NCBI RefSeq assembly: GCF_027257975.1
Contig: NZ_JANZKX010000001.1
Span: 744,001 to 808,000 of the forward strand
Origin: Pelomonas sp. BJYL3
GTDB taxonomy: Bacteria > Pseudomonadota > Gammaproteobacteria > Burkholderiales > Burkholderiaceae_C
Length of the DNA stretch: 64,000 nt
Direction: 5' to 3'
The notes under the pieces were generated by a model. The model was not told the DNA's origin. It searched no databases and saw nothing but the letters and a program-made list of their open reading frames with translations. Shown here piece after piece: positions 1 to 10,708 of the stretch; position 1 is the stretch's first letter, and each line of letters starts with the position of its first letter. The position numbers were made by a program, and so were the translations under genes.

Positions 1-1175
1 GCAGTGGCAGGGTCAGGCCCTTGGTCGGCAGCGCGCCCAGGTTCACGCCCATGTTGATGAAGGACTGCGCGCCCATCCAGATGCCGATGCCCTGCGCGTA
101 AAGCCCCGCGAAGACGCGGTCCAGCGCGATGGCCTGGCGGCCGATGTGGAAGATGCGGCGGGTCAGCCAGAAGAAGCCGAAGATCACGATGGCCACGCCC
201 ACGAAGCCCAGCTCCTCGCCGATCACGGCCAGCAGGAAGTCGGTGTGGGCCTCGGGCAGGTAGTGCAGCTTCTCCAGGCTGCCGCCCAGGCCCTGGCCGA
301 AGAACTCGCCGCGGCCGAAGGCGATCAGCGAGTGCGTCAGCTGGTAGGCCTTGCCCTGGGCGTACTTCTCGTCCCAGGGATTGAGGTAGGCGAAGATGCG
401 CTCGCGGCGGAACTCGCTGAAGGTGATCATCAGCACGAAGGCGCCGATCAGCACCGCCACGATCAGGAAGAACATGCGCCCGTTGACGCCGCCCAGGAAC
501 AGGATGCCCATGGCGATGGCCGCGATCACCATGAAGGCGCCCATGTCCGGCTCGGCCAGCAGCAGCACGCCGACCACGGCCAGCGAGACAGCCATGGGCC
601 AGACGGCCTGGAAGAAGTTCTCCTTCACGTCCATCTTGCGGACCATGTAGCTGGCCGCGTACATCGCGATGCCCAGCTTGGCCAGCTCCGAGGGCTGGAA
701 GTTCATCACCCCCAGGGGCAGCCAGCGCCGCGCACCGTTGACGCCCTTGCCCACATGCGGGATCAGCACTGCCACCAGCAGCACCAGGGCCGCCACGAAG
801 AGCCAGGGCGCCACCTTCTCCCAGGTGCTCACCGGCAGCTGCACCGTGATCAGCCCGGCCAGCAGGCCCAGGCCGATGGCCACAATGTGGCGCGTGAGGA
901 AGTGCGTGGGCAGGTACTTGGCGAACTTGGGGTTGTCCGGCATCGCGATGGAGGCCGAATAGACCATCAGCAGGCCCAGGGCCATCATGGCGATCACCAC
1001 CCACAGCAGCGTGATGTCGAAGCCCTGCAGGCGCGTGGGCTGGCCCGCCGAGGTGGACACCCAGTCCCGCACCGGCACGGCGTCGGCCGTGCTGCCCTCG
1101 CGGCCGCTTCGTGCACCTCGTGCGAAGAGACCGCGGAGCTTCTCGCCCAGGTTCAGGAGCGCGTCGGCAGCCATC
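1..1175 (-). CDS. ftsW: FtsW, septal SEDS peptidoglycan glycosyltransferase (3' end cut by window)
   Basis: Polytopic inner-membrane protein that polymerises lipid II at the division septum together with FtsI. About 391 codons lie in the window; the C-terminus runs off the left edge. After a short cytoplasmic N-terminus a first membrane helix ends in VYSAS, further hydrophobic segments follow, and the SEDS signature [11 protein letters not shown] is the last part visible. The ATG (1175-1173) shares one base with the murD stop (TGATG), so translation is probably coupled. It continues the dcw operon in its usual order. Family assignment is firm; completeness cannot be judged. Confidence 0.95.
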
Positions 1176-3057
1176 AGGCCAGGCCCTCCTCATTCGCCAG
1201 GACCTCGACCGTGGCCACGAAGACCTCGGCGCGGTGGGCGTAGTTGCGGAACATGTCCAGCGAGGCGCAGGCGGGGCTCAGCAGCACGCTGTCCCCGGAC
1301 TGGGCCTGTTCGAGGCACCAGCGGGTGGCGGCTTCCAGGCTGTCGTGGGTCTGCATGGGCAGGTCCAGGCCGTCCAGCGTGGCGGCCAGCTCGGGCGCGT
1401 CGCGGCCGATCAGGGCGATGGCGCGGGCATGCTGGGCCAGGCCCTCGCGCAGGGGCGAGAAGTCCTGCCCCTTGCCGTCGCCACCCAGGATCATCACCAG
1501 CTTCGCGGGCGCGCGGTCGGCGCCCAGGCCCTTGATGGCGGCCACGGTGGCGCCGACATTGGTGCCCTTCGAATCGTCATAGAAGTCCACGCCGCGCACC
1601 GTGGCCACGTAGGCGACGCGATGCGGCTCGCCGCGGTACTCGCGCAGGCCGTGCAGCATGGGCGCCAGCGCGCAGCCCGCAGCCGAGGCCAGGGCCAGGG
1701 CGGCCAGGGCATTGGCAGCGTTGTGGCGGCCGCGCACGCGCAGGGCGTCGGCGGGCATCAGGCGTTGCAGCAGGATTTCTTCCGGCTCATCCTTGCGACG
1801 CTTCACGGTGTCGTCGGATTCGCGGGCGCGGACCAGCCAGGCCATGCCGCCCTCCACCACCAGGCCGTAGTCGCCAGGGTTCGTCGGGGCATTGAGGCCG
1901 AAGCGCACGACCTCGCGCGAGACCAGCTTCGTCGGCCGTCCGCGGCCCTGCTTGACCGGCACCGGCGCGGGCACCATGGCCTCGACCTCGGGGTCGTCGC
2001 GGTTGATCACCATCAGCGCCTGCTGGCCGAAGATGCGGGCCTTGGCGCGGCCGTAGGCGGCCATGTCGCCATGCCAGTCCAGGTGGTCCTGGGTCAGGTT
2101 CAGCACGGCGGCGGCGGTGGGTTCGAAGCCCACCACGGTGTCGAGCTGGAAGCTGGACAGCTCCAGCACCCAGACCTCGGGCAGGTGCTCGAAGACCGGC
2201 GGCTTCGGCGGGGGCGGCTTGATGGGCAGGGGCTGCTCGTCCAGCAGGGCGGCGACGGCCTCGAGGGTCGTGGGTTCGTCGGCGGGCAGGGTTGCGGTGG
2301 CGTCGGCGCTGGCGGTCTCTGCGGCCGTGGCTTCGACAGCCGGCACGGCGTCTTCATCGACGCCAGACTCGGCGGACTCAGCCACGCCTCGGGCGTCCAG
2401 CACCTCCTCGCCCTCGCCCTCCTCTGCCACCGGCAGCGCCTCGGCCTCGGGGGCCTCGGCCGGCCACTCGATGGCGGCTTCCAGCGGCAGCGTGTCGTCA
2501 TCAGCGGCATCGGCCGGCGCCTCGACGGCGGCCGGCGCCGGCTCCAGGTCCATCGCCGCGCCCAGCAGGCCCAGCATGCTGGGGCCGATGTTGCCGGCCA
2601 CGGCCACACGCTTGCCCGCGCGCTCAGCCAGCAGGGCCGTCATGCAGGTGGTGGTGGTCTTGCCATTGGTGCCAGTGATGGCCAGCACGGCGGGCTCGTA
2701 GCGGCGCTCGGCCTTCAGGTCGGCCAGGGCGCGGGCGAAGAGGTCCAGCTCGCCCTGCACCGGGATGCCCGTGGCCTTGGCCAGCGCCAGCAGCGGCACC
2801 AAGCGGCCGTCCAGTGGCGACAGCCCCGGGCTCTTCAGCACGAGGTGCACGCCGTTCAGCGCCGACTCCGGCAGCTCGCCATGGAAGAACTCGGCCTTGG
2901 GCAGCTGCTCGCGCAGGGCTGCCAGCTGCGGCGGCTGCTCGCGCGAGTCCCAGACCTGGATGCGCGCCGCGCCATGCTTCGCGCCCCAGGCGGCCATGGC
3001 CAGCCCGGAGTCTCCCAGACCCAGGATCAGCAGGCTCAGGTCCTTGAGGTGTCGCAT
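1174..3057 (-). CDS. murD: MurD, UDP-MurNAc-L-alanine:D-glutamate ligase with large acidic insertion
   Basis: Cytoplasmic ATP-dependent ligase that adds D-glutamate to UDP-MurNAc-L-Ala. Residues 1-120 form the UMAG-binding domain, the P-loop GTNGKTTTT sits at 129-137, and the LSSFQLDT motif follows near 300. At 627 aa it is far longer than E. coli MurD (438). The excess is mainly an Ala/Glu/Asp/Pro-rich stretch at residues ~170-290 (bases 2188-2550) inside the central ATPase domain, ending in a PPPPKPP run, plus two smaller charged insertions ([11 protein letters not shown] and RRKDEPEE). The flanking motifs are intact, so the enzyme should be active. It sits 4 bases downstream of mraY. Some Burkholderiales MurD proteins are known to be enlarged, but the role of the insertion is not known to me. 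Confidence 0.95.
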   Translation of the reverse strand: MRHLKDLSLLILGLGDSGLAMAAWGAKHGAARIQVWDSREQPPQLAALREQLPKAEFFHGELPESALNGVHLVLKSPGLSPLDGRLVPLLALAKATGIPVQGELDLFARALADLKAERRYEPAVLAITGTNGKTTTTCMTALLAERAGKRVAVAGNIGPSMLGLLGAAMDLEPAPAAVEAPADAADDDTLPLEAAIEWPAEAPEAEALPVAEEGEGEEVLDARGVAESAESGVDEDAVPAVEATAAETASADATATLPADEPTTLEAVAALLDEQPLPIKPPPPKPPVFEHLPEVWVLELSSFQLDTVVGFEPTAAAVLNLTQDHLDWHGDMAAYGRAKARIFGQQALMVINRDDPEVEAMVPAPVPVKQGRGRPTKLVSREVVRFGLNAPTNPGDYGLVVEGGMAWLVRARESDDTVKRRKDEPEEILLQRLMPADALRVRGRHNAANALAALALASAAGCALAPMLHGLREYRGEPHRVAYVATVRGVDFYDDSKGTNVGATVAAIKGLGADRAPAKLVMILGGDGKGQDFSPLREGLAQHARAIALIGRDAPELAATLDGLDLPMQTHDSLEAATRWCLEQAQSGDSVLLSPACASLDMFRNYAHRAEVFVATVEVLANEEGLA

Positions 3058-3061
3058 GGGC

Positions 3062-4240
3062 TTATCTGAGCTTCAGGCTGGACAGGCCGATCAGGCACAG
3101 CAGCATGGTGATGATCCAGAAGCGCACGACGACCTGCGTCTCCTTCCAGCCCGACTTCTCGAAGTGGTGGTGCAGCGGCGCCATCTTGAAGATGCGCTTG
3201 CCCTCGCCAAACTTCTTCTTGGTGTACTTGAACCAGGTCACCTGCAGCATCACCGAGAGCACCTCGGCCACGAAGACGCCGCCCATGATGCCCAGCACGA
3301 TTTCCTGGCGCGTGATCACGGCCAGCGTGCCCAGGCCGCCACCCAGGGCCAGCGCACCGACGTCACCCATGAAGACCTGGGCCGGGTGGGTGTTGAACCA
3401 CAGGAAGGCAAGACCTGCCCCCGCCAGCGCACCGCAGAAGATCAGCAGCTCGCCAGCGCCGGGGATGTAGGGCAGCAGCAGGTACTTGGCGTAGACCGAG
3501 GAGCCGGTCAGGTAGGCGAAGATGCCCAGGGCCGAGCCCACCAGCACCACGGGCATGATGGCCAGGCCGTCCAGGCCGTCGGTGAAGTTCACCGCATTGC
3601 TGGTGCCCACGATGACAAAGTAGGACAGGCCGATGAAGCCGAACACGCCCAGCGGGTAGCTCACCGTCTTGAAGAAGGGCACCATCAGGTCGGCCCGCGG
3701 CGGCAGCTCGGTCGAGAAGCCGCTGGAGATCCAGCGGAAGAAGAGCTGGACCACGCCCAGGAAGCTGGTCTCGGACACCGAGAAGGCCAGGTACAGCGCG
3801 GCGATCAGGCCGATCAGGGACTGCCAGAAGAATTTCTCGCGGCTCTTCATGCCCTCGGGGTCCTTGTAGACCACCTTGCGCCAGTCATCGACCCAGCCGA
3901 TGGCACCGAAGCCCATGGTCACCAGCATCACCACCCACACGAAGCGGTTGGACCAGTCGAACCACAGCAGCGTGGAGATGCCGATGCCGATCAGGATCAG
4001 CACCCCGCCCATGGTGGGCGTGCCGCTCTTGGCCAGGTGCTGCTGCACCCCGTATTCGCGGATGGGCTGGCCGATCTTCATCTCGGTCAGGCGGCGGATC
4101 ACCCAGGGGCCGAAGGCCAGGCCGATCAGCAGGGCCGTCATGGCCGACATCACCGCGCGGAAGGTGATGTAGTTGAAGAGGCGCAGGAAACCCCACTCGG
4201 GGAACATCCCGGCCAGCCATTGCGCCAGACTAAGCAGCAT
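3062..4240 (-). CDS. mraY: MraY, phospho-N-acetylmuramoyl-pentapeptide transferase
   Basis: Integral membrane enzyme that transfers phospho-MurNAc-pentapeptide onto undecaprenyl phosphate to give lipid I. The 392-aa protein has about ten hydrophobic segments, the NFTDGLDGL active-site motif and the C-terminal [11 protein letters not shown] signature of the family. It overlaps the end of murF by 11 bases and ends 4 bases before murD, consistent with one polycistronic mRNA. Length and motifs are normal for the family (E. coli 360 aa). Confidence 0.97.
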   Translation of the reverse strand: MLLSLAQWLAGMFPEWGFLRLFNYITFRAVMSAMTALLIGLAFGPWVIRRLTEMKIGQPIREYGVQQHLAKSGTPTMGGVLILIGIGISTLLWFDWSNRFVWVVMLVTMGFGAIGWVDDWRKVVYKDPEGMKSREKFFWQSLIGLIAALYLAFSVSETSFLGVVQLFFRWISSGFSTELPPRADLMVPFFKTVSYPLGVFGFIGLSYFVIVGTSNAVNFTDGLDGLAIMPVVLVGSALGIFAYLTGSSVYAKYLLLPYIPGAGELLIFCGALAGAGLAFLWFNTHPAQVFMGDVGALALGGGLGTLAVITRQEIVLGIMGGVFVAEVLSVMLQVTWFKYTKKKFGEGKRIFKMAPLHHHFEKSGWKETQVVVRFWIITMLLCLIGLSSLKLR

Positions 4241-5666
4241 GAGCGCCCCCTTGGTCCTGCGTGCCGGCCAAGGCCGCCACCACCCGTTCCATGCGCATGA
4301 ATCTCGATCCCTTGACGAGCACGTTCTTGACTTCCGGTGCGGCGCCCAGCGCCGCGATGAGCTCGTCCACCGTCACGAAGGCACGGCATGCCGTGCCTCC
4401 TGACGCCTCATAGGCCGCGGCCGCATGGGCCGCCGCCGGCCCCGCGCACCACAGCGCGGCCAGGCCCCGCTGAGCCGCGTAGGCCCCCACCTCACGGTGG
4501 AATTCCGGGCCCTGGTCACCGACCTCGCCCATGTCCCCCAGCACCAGCCAGCTCTCGCCGGGCAGGTCGGCCAGGACCTCGATGCCCGCCCGCACGCTGT
4601 CCGGGTTGGCGTTGTAGCTGTCGTCGATCAGGGTCAGGACTTGCCCCGCCCACTGGACGCGGCGGAGCGCCGAGCGGCCCTTGACCGGGCGGAAGGCCTC
4701 CAGGCCCTGCACGACGGAGGCCAGCGGCACGCCCGCGGCCAGGCAGCAGGCGCTGGCGGCCAGGGCGTTGCGCACGTTGTGCAGGCCGGCGACCGACAGC
4801 ACGACGGGGGCATCGCCCGCCGGCGTGTGCAGCTCCAGGGCCCAGTGGCCGGCGTCCACCCATTGCGCGCGGCCCGTCACGTCGGCCGCGCCCTGCAGCG
4901 CGAAGCTCAGCTGCGCGCGTGCGCCGGCCAGCTCGTGCCAGACGGGCGCGCAGGCGTCCTCGGCCGGGAACACGGCCACGCCGGTGGCGGCCAAAGCGCG
5001 GATCACCTCGCCGTTCTCTCGCGCCACGGCCTCCACGGTGCCCATGAACTCCTGGTGCTCGCGCTGGGCGTTGTTGACCAGGGCCACGGTGGGCTGGGCC
5101 ATGGCGGCCAGCGGGGCGATCTCGCCGGGGTGGTTCATGCCCAGCTCGATCACGGCGGCGCGGTGCCAGCGGGCCTCGTCCTGGCGCAGGCGCAGCACGG
5201 TCAGGGGCACGCCGATCTCGTTGTTCAGATTGCCTTGCGTGGCCAGCGCATCCTCGCCCAGCCAGGCCGTGAGGATGCTGGCGATCATCTGCGTGACCGT
5301 GGTCTTGCCATTGCTGCCGGTCACAGCGATCACGGGCAGCTGCAGGCGGGCGCGCCAGGCCTGGGCCAGCAGGCCCAGCGCCGCCTTGGCGTCCGGCACC
5401 TCGATGCCGGGCAGGCCGGCGGCCTCCAGGCCGCGTTCGGCCAGGGCCGCGGCGGCGCCGGCCTCGCGGGCCTGGGCGAGGAAGTCATTCGCGTCGAAGC
5501 GCTCGCCGCGCAGGGCCACGAAGAGATCGCCGGGCTGCAGGCTGCGGGTGTCGCTGTGCACGCGCTGCAGCGGGGTCGCGCCCTCGCCCACCAGCCGGGC
5601 CTGCGGCAGCAGGGGCTGCAGCAGGGCGTGGGCCTGGGCCAGGGTCATGAGGCAGGCAGCGCTCAC
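4230..5666 (-). CDS. murF: MurF, UDP-MurNAc-tripeptide:D-Ala-D-Ala ligase
   Basis: Cytoplasmic ligase that completes the UDP-MurNAc-pentapeptide. The 478-aa product has an N-terminal substrate domain, the P-loop [13 protein letters not shown] near residue 115, the central [10 protein letters not shown] motif typical of MurF, and [11 protein letters not shown] in the C-terminal domain. The start at 5666 overlaps the murE stop (5663) by four bases. A second in-frame Met seven codons later (5648) is an alternative start. Gene order murE-murF-mraY supports the call. Confidence 0.96.
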   Translation of the reverse strand: MSAACLMTLAQAHALLQPLLPQARLVGEGATPLQRVHSDTRSLQPGDLFVALRGERFDANDFLAQAREAGAAAALAERGLEAAGLPGIEVPDAKAALGLLAQAWRARLQLPVIAVTGSNGKTTVTQMIASILTAWLGEDALATQGNLNNEIGVPLTVLRLRQDEARWHRAAVIELGMNHPGEIAPLAAMAQPTVALVNNAQREHQEFMGTVEAVARENGEVIRALAATGVAVFPAEDACAPVWHELAGARAQLSFALQGAADVTGRAQWVDAGHWALELHTPAGDAPVVLSVAGLHNVRNALAASACCLAAGVPLASVVQGLEAFRPVKGRSALRRVQWAGQVLTLIDDSYNANPDSVRAGIEVLADLPGESWLVLGDMGEVGDQGPEFHREVGAYAAQRGLAALWCAGPAAAHAAAAYEASGGTACRAFVTVDELIAALGAAPEVKNVLVKGSRFMRMERVVAALAGTQDQGGAHAA

Positions 5667-7174
5667 AGGCCGGCCCTCTCGATCAGGGCGGCGCGGGCCT
5701 CCTCCACGTCGGAGAAGGGATGGCGCTGGCCCTGGATTTCCTGGTAGTCCTCATGGCCCTTGCCGGCCACCAGGACCACGTCGGCCGGCGAGGCGCCCAG
5801 CACGGCCTCGCGGATGGCCACGCGGCGGTCCACCACGGCGGCATGCGGGGCGCCCGCGGGCAGGCCGGCGACGATGTCGGCCAGGATCCGGGCGGGGTCC
5901 TCGGTGCGGGGGTTGTCGCTGGTCACCACAACCTGGCCGGCCAGGCGGGCGGCGATGGCGCCCATCTGCGGGCGCTTGGTCCGGTCGCGGTCACCGCCGC
6001 AGCCGAAGACGCACACCAGCTTGCCACCACGGGCCTCGGCCAGCGGCGCCAGCGCGGCCAGCGCCTTCTCCAGGGCATCCGGCGTGTGGGCGTAGTCGAC
6101 CACCAGCTGCGGCAGCTCGCGCCCATTGCCCACGCGCTGCATGCGGCCGGGCACCGGCGTCACGAGGCCAGCCACCGGCACGAGGGCCTCCAGCGTGTGA
6201 CCCAGGGCGCGCAGGCCACCGATCACGGCCAGCAGATTGGCCACGTTGTACTCGCCGATCAGGCCGGTCTCGATGAGCTGGTCCGCCGCGCCCTGCTCCT
6301 TCAGCGTGAAGGCCAGGCCGCCCGCGCGGTAGTGCAGCGCATGGGCCGAGAGGCGCACGTCGCTGCGGTTCAGGCCGTAGGTCCAGAGCTCCAGCGTGCC
6401 CTGCTGCTGCAGCTCGGCGGCCAGCGCGGCGCCCTGCGCATCGTCGACGTTGATCACCGCCGCCTGCAGCCCGCTCCAGCCGAAGAGCTCGCGCTTGGCC
6501 TCCCAGTAGGCAGCCATGCTGCCGTGGTAGTCCAGGTGATCCTGCGTGAAGTTGGTGAACAGGGCCACGCGGACCTGCGTGCCGTCCAGGCGGTGTTCCT
6601 TGATGCCGATGGACGAGGCCTCGATGGCGCAGGCGCCGAAGCCCTCGTCGCGCAGGCGGGCGAAGGCCTGCTGCAGCATCACGGGGTCAGGTGTTGTCAG
6701 GCCGGTGTACTCGATGGCCGCGGCCTGCGCGGTGCCGGGAATGGGCGGCACGCCCACGCCCAGGGTGCCGACCACGCCGCAGCGCTGGCCCAGCAGGGTC
6801 AGGGCTTGCGCGGTCCACCAGGCGGTGGAGGTCTTGCCGTTGGTGCCGGTGGTGGCGATCACCGGCAGGGTCTGGCTGGGCTGGCCGTAGTACTGGGCGG
6901 CGATGGCGCCGGTGCGGCTCTTGAGGCCGGGCAGCGAGGCCACGCGGGCGTCCACGAAGCCGAAGGCGTCCACGCCCTCGTCCTCCACCAGGCAGGTTGC
7001 GGCGCCCGCGGCCAGGGCGGCGGCCACGTAGTTGCGGCCGTCGCGCGCATAGCCGGGCCAGGCGATGAAGGCATCACCGGGCTGGACCAGGCGGCTGTCG
7101 GTACGCAGGGCGCCCGTGGTCCATTCCTGGAGCCAGCGGGCGGCAGCTTCGGGGGATTTGAGACGGGTCAGCAT
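5663..7174 (-). CDS. murE: MurE, UDP-MurNAc-L-Ala-D-Glu:meso-diaminopimelate ligase
   Basis: Adds the third stem-peptide residue. The 503-aa protein carries the P-loop TTGTNGKTSTAWW and TNFTQDHLDYHG in the central domain. The C-terminal DNPR motif (SDNPRTEDPA) is the established signature for meso-diaminopimelate rather than lysine specificity, as expected for a Gram-negative. Its start lies 3 bases after the ftsI stop. Length is normal (E. coli 495). Confidence 0.97.
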   Translation of the reverse strand: MLTRLKSPEAAARWLQEWTTGALRTDSRLVQPGDAFIAWPGYARDGRNYVAAALAAGAATCLVEDEGVDAFGFVDARVASLPGLKSRTGAIAAQYYGQPSQTLPVIATTGTNGKTSTAWWTAQALTLLGQRCGVVGTLGVGVPPIPGTAQAAAIEYTGLTTPDPVMLQQAFARLRDEGFGACAIEASSIGIKEHRLDGTQVRVALFTNFTQDHLDYHGSMAAYWEAKRELFGWSGLQAAVINVDDAQGAALAAELQQQGTLELWTYGLNRSDVRLSAHALHYRAGGLAFTLKEQGAADQLIETGLIGEYNVANLLAVIGGLRALGHTLEALVPVAGLVTPVPGRMQRVGNGRELPQLVVDYAHTPDALEKALAALAPLAEARGGKLVCVFGCGGDRDRTKRPQMGAIAARLAGQVVVTSDNPRTEDPARILADIVAGLPAGAPHAAVVDRRVAIREAVLGASPADVVLVAGKGHEDYQEIQGQRHPFSDVEEARAALIERAGL

Positions 7175-7177
7175 GGC

Positions 7178-8959
7178 TCAGAAGCTCTCTTCCACCGCCT
7201 CGAGCTTCTGGCTCGCGACGATCTGTGTTTTGACATCCAGGTCCGGCGCCACGCCCATCAGGCGCAGGGTCTGGGCCACGACCTGGCTGAAGACCGGGGC
7301 GGCCACGGCGCCGCCGAAGTAGACGCCGTTGCTAGGCTCGTCCACCATCACCGCGACCACGATGCGCGGCTTGCTGATGGGCGCGATGCCCACGAACCAC
7401 GAGCGGTACTTGTGGCCGGCATAGCCCTTGCCTTCCTGCTTGTGCGCGGTGCCGGACTTGCCGCCGATGCTGTAGCCCGGGACCATGGCCGCCGGCGCCG
7501 TGCCGCCCGGCGCGGCGGCCGTCTGCAGCATGGCGCGCACCTGCTGGGCGACCTCGGGCTTGAAGACGCGCAGGCCGCTGACGGGCTCACTGCTGGCGCG
7601 CTTCATGATGGTGACGGGGATCACCTCGCCGTCACGGGCGAAGGTGGTGTAGGCGCGGGCCAGCTGGAACAGCGAGGCCGAGAGGCCGTAGCCATAGCTC
7701 ATGGTGGCCTGCTCGATGGGCCGCCAGCTCTTGTAGGGCCGCAGCTTGCCGGTCATCGCGCCGGGGAACTCCAGCTGCGGACGCTGGCCCAGGCCGATGG
7801 CGGTGAACATCTCGTGCATTTCTCGCGCGGGCATCTGCATGGCGATCTTGGCCGTGCCGACGTTGCTGGACTTCTGGATCACCTGCGCGACGGTGAGGTC
7901 GCCATAGGGGTGGACGTCCGTGGGCGACCAGCCGGCGATCATCACGGCGCCGCGGGCGGTGTTGATGACGGTGTCCGGGCGCACGCGGCCGGTCTCCAGG
8001 GCCAGGCCGATGGTGAAGGGCTTCATCGTCGAGCCGGGCTCGAAGACATCGGTCAGCGCGCGGTTGCGCAGCTGCTCGCCCAGCAGGTTCTGGCGGTCGC
8101 CGGGGTTGTAGCTCGGCCAGTTGGCCAGGGCCAGGACCTCGCCGGTCTGCACGTCCAGCACCACCACCGAGCCGGCCTTGGCGCGGTGCTCGGCCACGGC
8201 GTCGCGGATGCGCTGGTAGGCGAAGAACTGCACCTTGGCGTCGATGGAGAGCTGGATGTCGCGGCCATTGCTGGCCGGCACGCGCTCGCCCATGTCCTCG
8301 ACCACGCGGCCCAGGCGGTCCTTGACCACGGCGCGGCTGCCGTCACGGCCCTGCAGCTCCTTCTGGAAGGCCAGCTCGATGCCTTCCTGGCCCCGCTCTT
8401 CCAGGTTGGTGAAGCCCACGATGTGTGCGGCGGACTCGCCTTCCGGGTACTGGCGCTTGTACTCGCGGTCCTGGAAGACGCCCTTGAGGTTCAGGGCCTT
8501 GATCTTGGCGGCGGTGTCGTCGTCGGCCTGGCGGCGCAGGAAGACGAAGCGGTTGGACGGGTCCAGGCGCTTGTCGAGTTCCTGCGGGCTGACCTTGAGG
8601 ATGCGGGCCAGCTCGCGGCGCTTGTCGGGGTCGGTGTCGACGTCCTTGGGGAAAGCCCAGATGGAGGGCACGGCCACGCTGGAGGCCAGCACCTGGCCGC
8701 TGCGGTCCTTGATCTGGCCGCGGCTGGCGGGCAGCTCCAGGGTATGGGCGTAGCGGGCCTCGCCCTGGCGCTGGAAGAAGTCCTGGGCGATCAGCTGCAC
8801 GTAGACGGCGCGCCCCAGCAGGCCGGCGAAGGCCAGGCCCACCAGCGCGACGAGGAAGCGCGAGCGCCAGGGCGGCGTCTTGGCGGCCAGCAGCGGGCTG
8901 GTGGCGTAGTTGACGCCGCGCGGGCTCAGGGCATTGCCCGCCGGGCGCTTGGCGCTCAT
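7178..8959 (-). CDS. ftsI: FtsI / PBP3, septal peptidoglycan transpeptidase
   Basis: Class B penicillin-binding protein that cross-links septal peptidoglycan with FtsW. The 593-aa protein has a short cytoplasmic N-terminus, one membrane anchor (about residues 32-50), a PBP dimerisation domain and a transpeptidase domain with all three catalytic boxes: STMK (after FEPG), SSN (KSSNVGTAK) and KSGT (GGKSGTAHK). The ATG overlaps the ftsL stop by four bases (ATGA). Length matches the family (E. coli 588). Confidence 0.97.
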   Translation of the reverse strand: MSAKRPAGNALSPRGVNYATSPLLAAKTPPWRSRFLVALVGLAFAGLLGRAVYVQLIAQDFFQRQGEARYAHTLELPASRGQIKDRSGQVLASSVAVPSIWAFPKDVDTDPDKRRELARILKVSPQELDKRLDPSNRFVFLRRQADDDTAAKIKALNLKGVFQDREYKRQYPEGESAAHIVGFTNLEERGQEGIELAFQKELQGRDGSRAVVKDRLGRVVEDMGERVPASNGRDIQLSIDAKVQFFAYQRIRDAVAEHRAKAGSVVVLDVQTGEVLALANWPSYNPGDRQNLLGEQLRNRALTDVFEPGSTMKPFTIGLALETGRVRPDTVINTARGAVMIAGWSPTDVHPYGDLTVAQVIQKSSNVGTAKIAMQMPAREMHEMFTAIGLGQRPQLEFPGAMTGKLRPYKSWRPIEQATMSYGYGLSASLFQLARAYTTFARDGEVIPVTIMKRASSEPVSGLRVFKPEVAQQVRAMLQTAAAPGGTAPAAMVPGYSIGGKSGTAHKQEGKGYAGHKYRSWFVGIAPISKPRIVVAVMVDEPSNGVYFGGAVAAPVFSQVVAQTLRLMGVAPDLDVKTQIVASQKLEAVEESF

Positions 8960-9258
8960 GGCTGGCCTCCGGCGGCGGCGGCGGCGGGCCGGCCGCTCAG
9001 CTCGACGGTCTGGGTGATGGCCGGCGAGACGGCGCGCATCTTCAGGCGCTCGCGGGCGACCTGCTCGACGCGCAGGTTCGTGGCCTGCGCATGGCGCTCG
9101 GCCAGCAGGCGCTGGTGGTCGGCCTCCAGCTTGCGGCCCTCGTTCTGGGCACGGTCGACCTCGGTGAAGAGACGGCGCGCCTCATAGCTGCTGCGCACCA
9201 GGTAGTAGCCCGAAATCATCACCGCAGCCAACAACACCAGCGTGATGCGAGACCACAT
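8956..9258 (-). CDS. ftsL: FtsL, divisome bitopic membrane protein
   Basis: Small divisome subunit that links FtsQ/FtsB to FtsW/FtsI activation. The 100-aa product starts with a single membrane helix (LVLLAAVMISGYYLV, residues ~7-22) followed by a charged heptad-like region (residues ~30-70) expected to form the coiled coil with FtsB. Assignment relies on size, topology and position between rsmH and ftsI, since FtsL sequences diverge strongly. The start shares a base with the rsmH stop and the stop overlaps the ftsI start, indicating tight coupling. Confidence 0.92.
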   Translation of the reverse strand: MWSRITLVLLAAVMISGYYLVRSSYEARRLFTEVDRAQNEGRKLEADHQRLLAERHAQATNLRVEQVARERLKMRAVSPAITQTVELSGRPAAAAAGGQP

Positions 9259-10271
9259 CAGCGGCCTCCCTTGCGCTTGGCCGGCCTGGGCGGGGCGGCG
9301 GGCGCCTCGACCAGCGGCGCATCCGTGCGCTCGGCCACGCGCAGGATGGCGGAGCGCGAGCGCGGGTTGGCCTTCACCTCGGCCTCGCTGGGCTTGATGC
9401 GGCCCAGGGCCTTCAGCACCAGGGGCTTGGGCGCGGCGAACATGGCGCGGCGGTCGACCACGTCCTTGCTGTGCTGGGCGATGAAGTTCTTGACGATGCG
9501 GTCTTCCAGCGAGTGGAAGCTGATCACCGCCAGGCGGCCGCCCGGACGCAGCAGGCGCAGGGCCGAGTTCAGACCCTGCTCGAGCTCCTCAAGCTCGGCG
9601 TTGACGAGTATCCGTAGAGCCTGAAATGTGCGCGTTGCAGGGTCCTGGCCCGGTTCGCGGGTTTTGACCGCACCAGCCACGACTTTGGAAAGCTCGGCGG
9701 TTGTTCGAACAGGGCTCCCGCCTTCCCGGCGAGCAACAAGCGCCTTTGCAATCGGGAGAGCAAACCGTTCTTCGCCATAGTCGCGTATCACCTCAGCAAT
9801 CTGGCGCTCGTCGGCACGGGCCAGGAAATCCGCGGCACTTTCGCCGCGGGTCGTGTCCATGCGCATGTCCAGCGGGCCGTCGAAACGGAAGCTGAAACCG
9901 CGCTCGGGGTTGTCGATCTGGGGGCTGGAGACGCCCAGGTCCAGCATCAGGCCGTCGATGGCGTGCACGCCGATGCGCTCCAGCTCGGCCGCCATCTGCG
10001 CGAAGGGCGCGTGGCAGATGCAAAAACGCGGGTCCTCGACCCGCGTCTCGCCTGAAGTGGCGGCCGCGATGGCCTCGGGGTCCCGGTCGATGGCAATGAG
10101 CCTGCCCTGCGGCCCCAGCCGGCTCAGCAGCAGGCGCGAATGCCCGCCGCGGCCGAAGGTGCCGTCCACATAAATGCCGTCCGGCTGGTGCAGCACGCCC
10201 TCGACCGTCTCGTTCAGCAGGACGGTCGTGTGCTTGAAGGGCTCGGGGGTGACGGTAGGCGTGGCGCTCAT
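9258..10271 (-). CDS. rsmH: RsmH (MraW), 16S rRNA m4C1402 methyltransferase
   Basis: SAM-dependent methyltransferase for N4-methylation of C1402 in 16S rRNA. The 337-aa protein has the SAM-binding signature [11 protein letters not shown] (GGHS at residues 42-45), the [11 protein letters not shown] motif and the C-terminal [12 protein letters not shown] motif. It begins 3 bases after the mraZ stop. A short internal stretch around 9600-9780 is visibly lower in GC than the rest of the cluster, but the frame is intact. Confidence 0.96.
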   Translation of the reverse strand: MSATPTVTPEPFKHTTVLLNETVEGVLHQPDGIYVDGTFGRGGHSRLLLSRLGPQGRLIAIDRDPEAIAAATSGETRVEDPRFCICHAPFAQMAAELERIGVHAIDGLMLDLGVSSPQIDNPERGFSFRFDGPLDMRMDTTRGESAADFLARADERQIAEVIRDYGEERFALPIAKALVARREGGSPVRTTAELSKVVAGAVKTREPGQDPATRTFQALRILVNAELEELEQGLNSALRLLRPGGRLAVISFHSLEDRIVKNFIAQHSKDVVDRRAMFAAPKPLVLKALGRIKPSEAEVKANPRSRSAILRVAERTDAPLVEAPAAPPRPAKRKGGR

Positions 10272-10273
10272 GA

Positions 10274-10702
10274 TCAGAAGCTGAAGTCCTTGAGCGCATC
10301 CGGCAGCTCGGATTGCATGACCTGGGCCTCATGCGCGGCATAGGCCGCGGCGTCCCAGAGCTCGAAGTGGCTGCCCATGCCCAGCAGCATCACGTCCTTC
10401 TGGAGGCTGGCGCTGGCACGGAGTTCAGGGGCGATCAGCACGCGGGCGGCGCTGTCGATCTCGACGTCCTGGGCATTGCCCAGGAAGACACGCTTCCAGC
10501 CGGCCGCCGACATGGGCAGCGCGGCAATGCGATCGCGGAAGGTTTCCCAGGCCGGGCGGGGGAAGACCATCAGGCAGCCCTCGGGGTGCTTGGTGATGGT
10601 CAGCTGGCCATTGCACAGGCCCTGCAGCAGCTCGCGGTGGCGTGTAGGGACGGTCAAGCGCCCCTTGGCGTCCATCGCCAAGGCACTCGCCCCTTGAAAC
10701 AC
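10274..10702 (-). CDS. mraZ: MraZ, AbrB-like regulator of the dcw cluster
   Basis: DNA-binding double-AbrB/SpoVT-fold protein that represses the dcw cluster; in some bacteria RsmH opposes it. I place the start at GTG 10702, giving 142 aa beginning [16 protein letters not shown], which aligns with the E. coli start MFRGATLVNLDSKGRL. The frame stays open upstream to a TTG at 10771, but that TTG is the first triplet of a good -35 box (TTGACC), so the longer form is unlikely. A second AbrB-like repeat ([17 protein letters not shown]) is present. No strong ribosome binding site precedes the GTG. Confidence 0.9.
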   Translation of the reverse strand: MFQGASALAMDAKGRLTVPTRHRELLQGLCNGQLTITKHPEGCLMVFPRPAWETFRDRIAALPMSAAGWKRVFLGNAQDVEIDSAARVLIAPELRASASLQKDVMLLGMGSHFELWDAAAYAAHEAQVMQSELPDALKDFSF

Positions 10703-10708
10703 GTAATT

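Noticed and set aside
5720-9187. 1155-codon open frame on the plus strand
   Set aside because: Antisense to murE, ftsI and ftsL, which carry complete catalytic motifs; the frame is a composition artefact.
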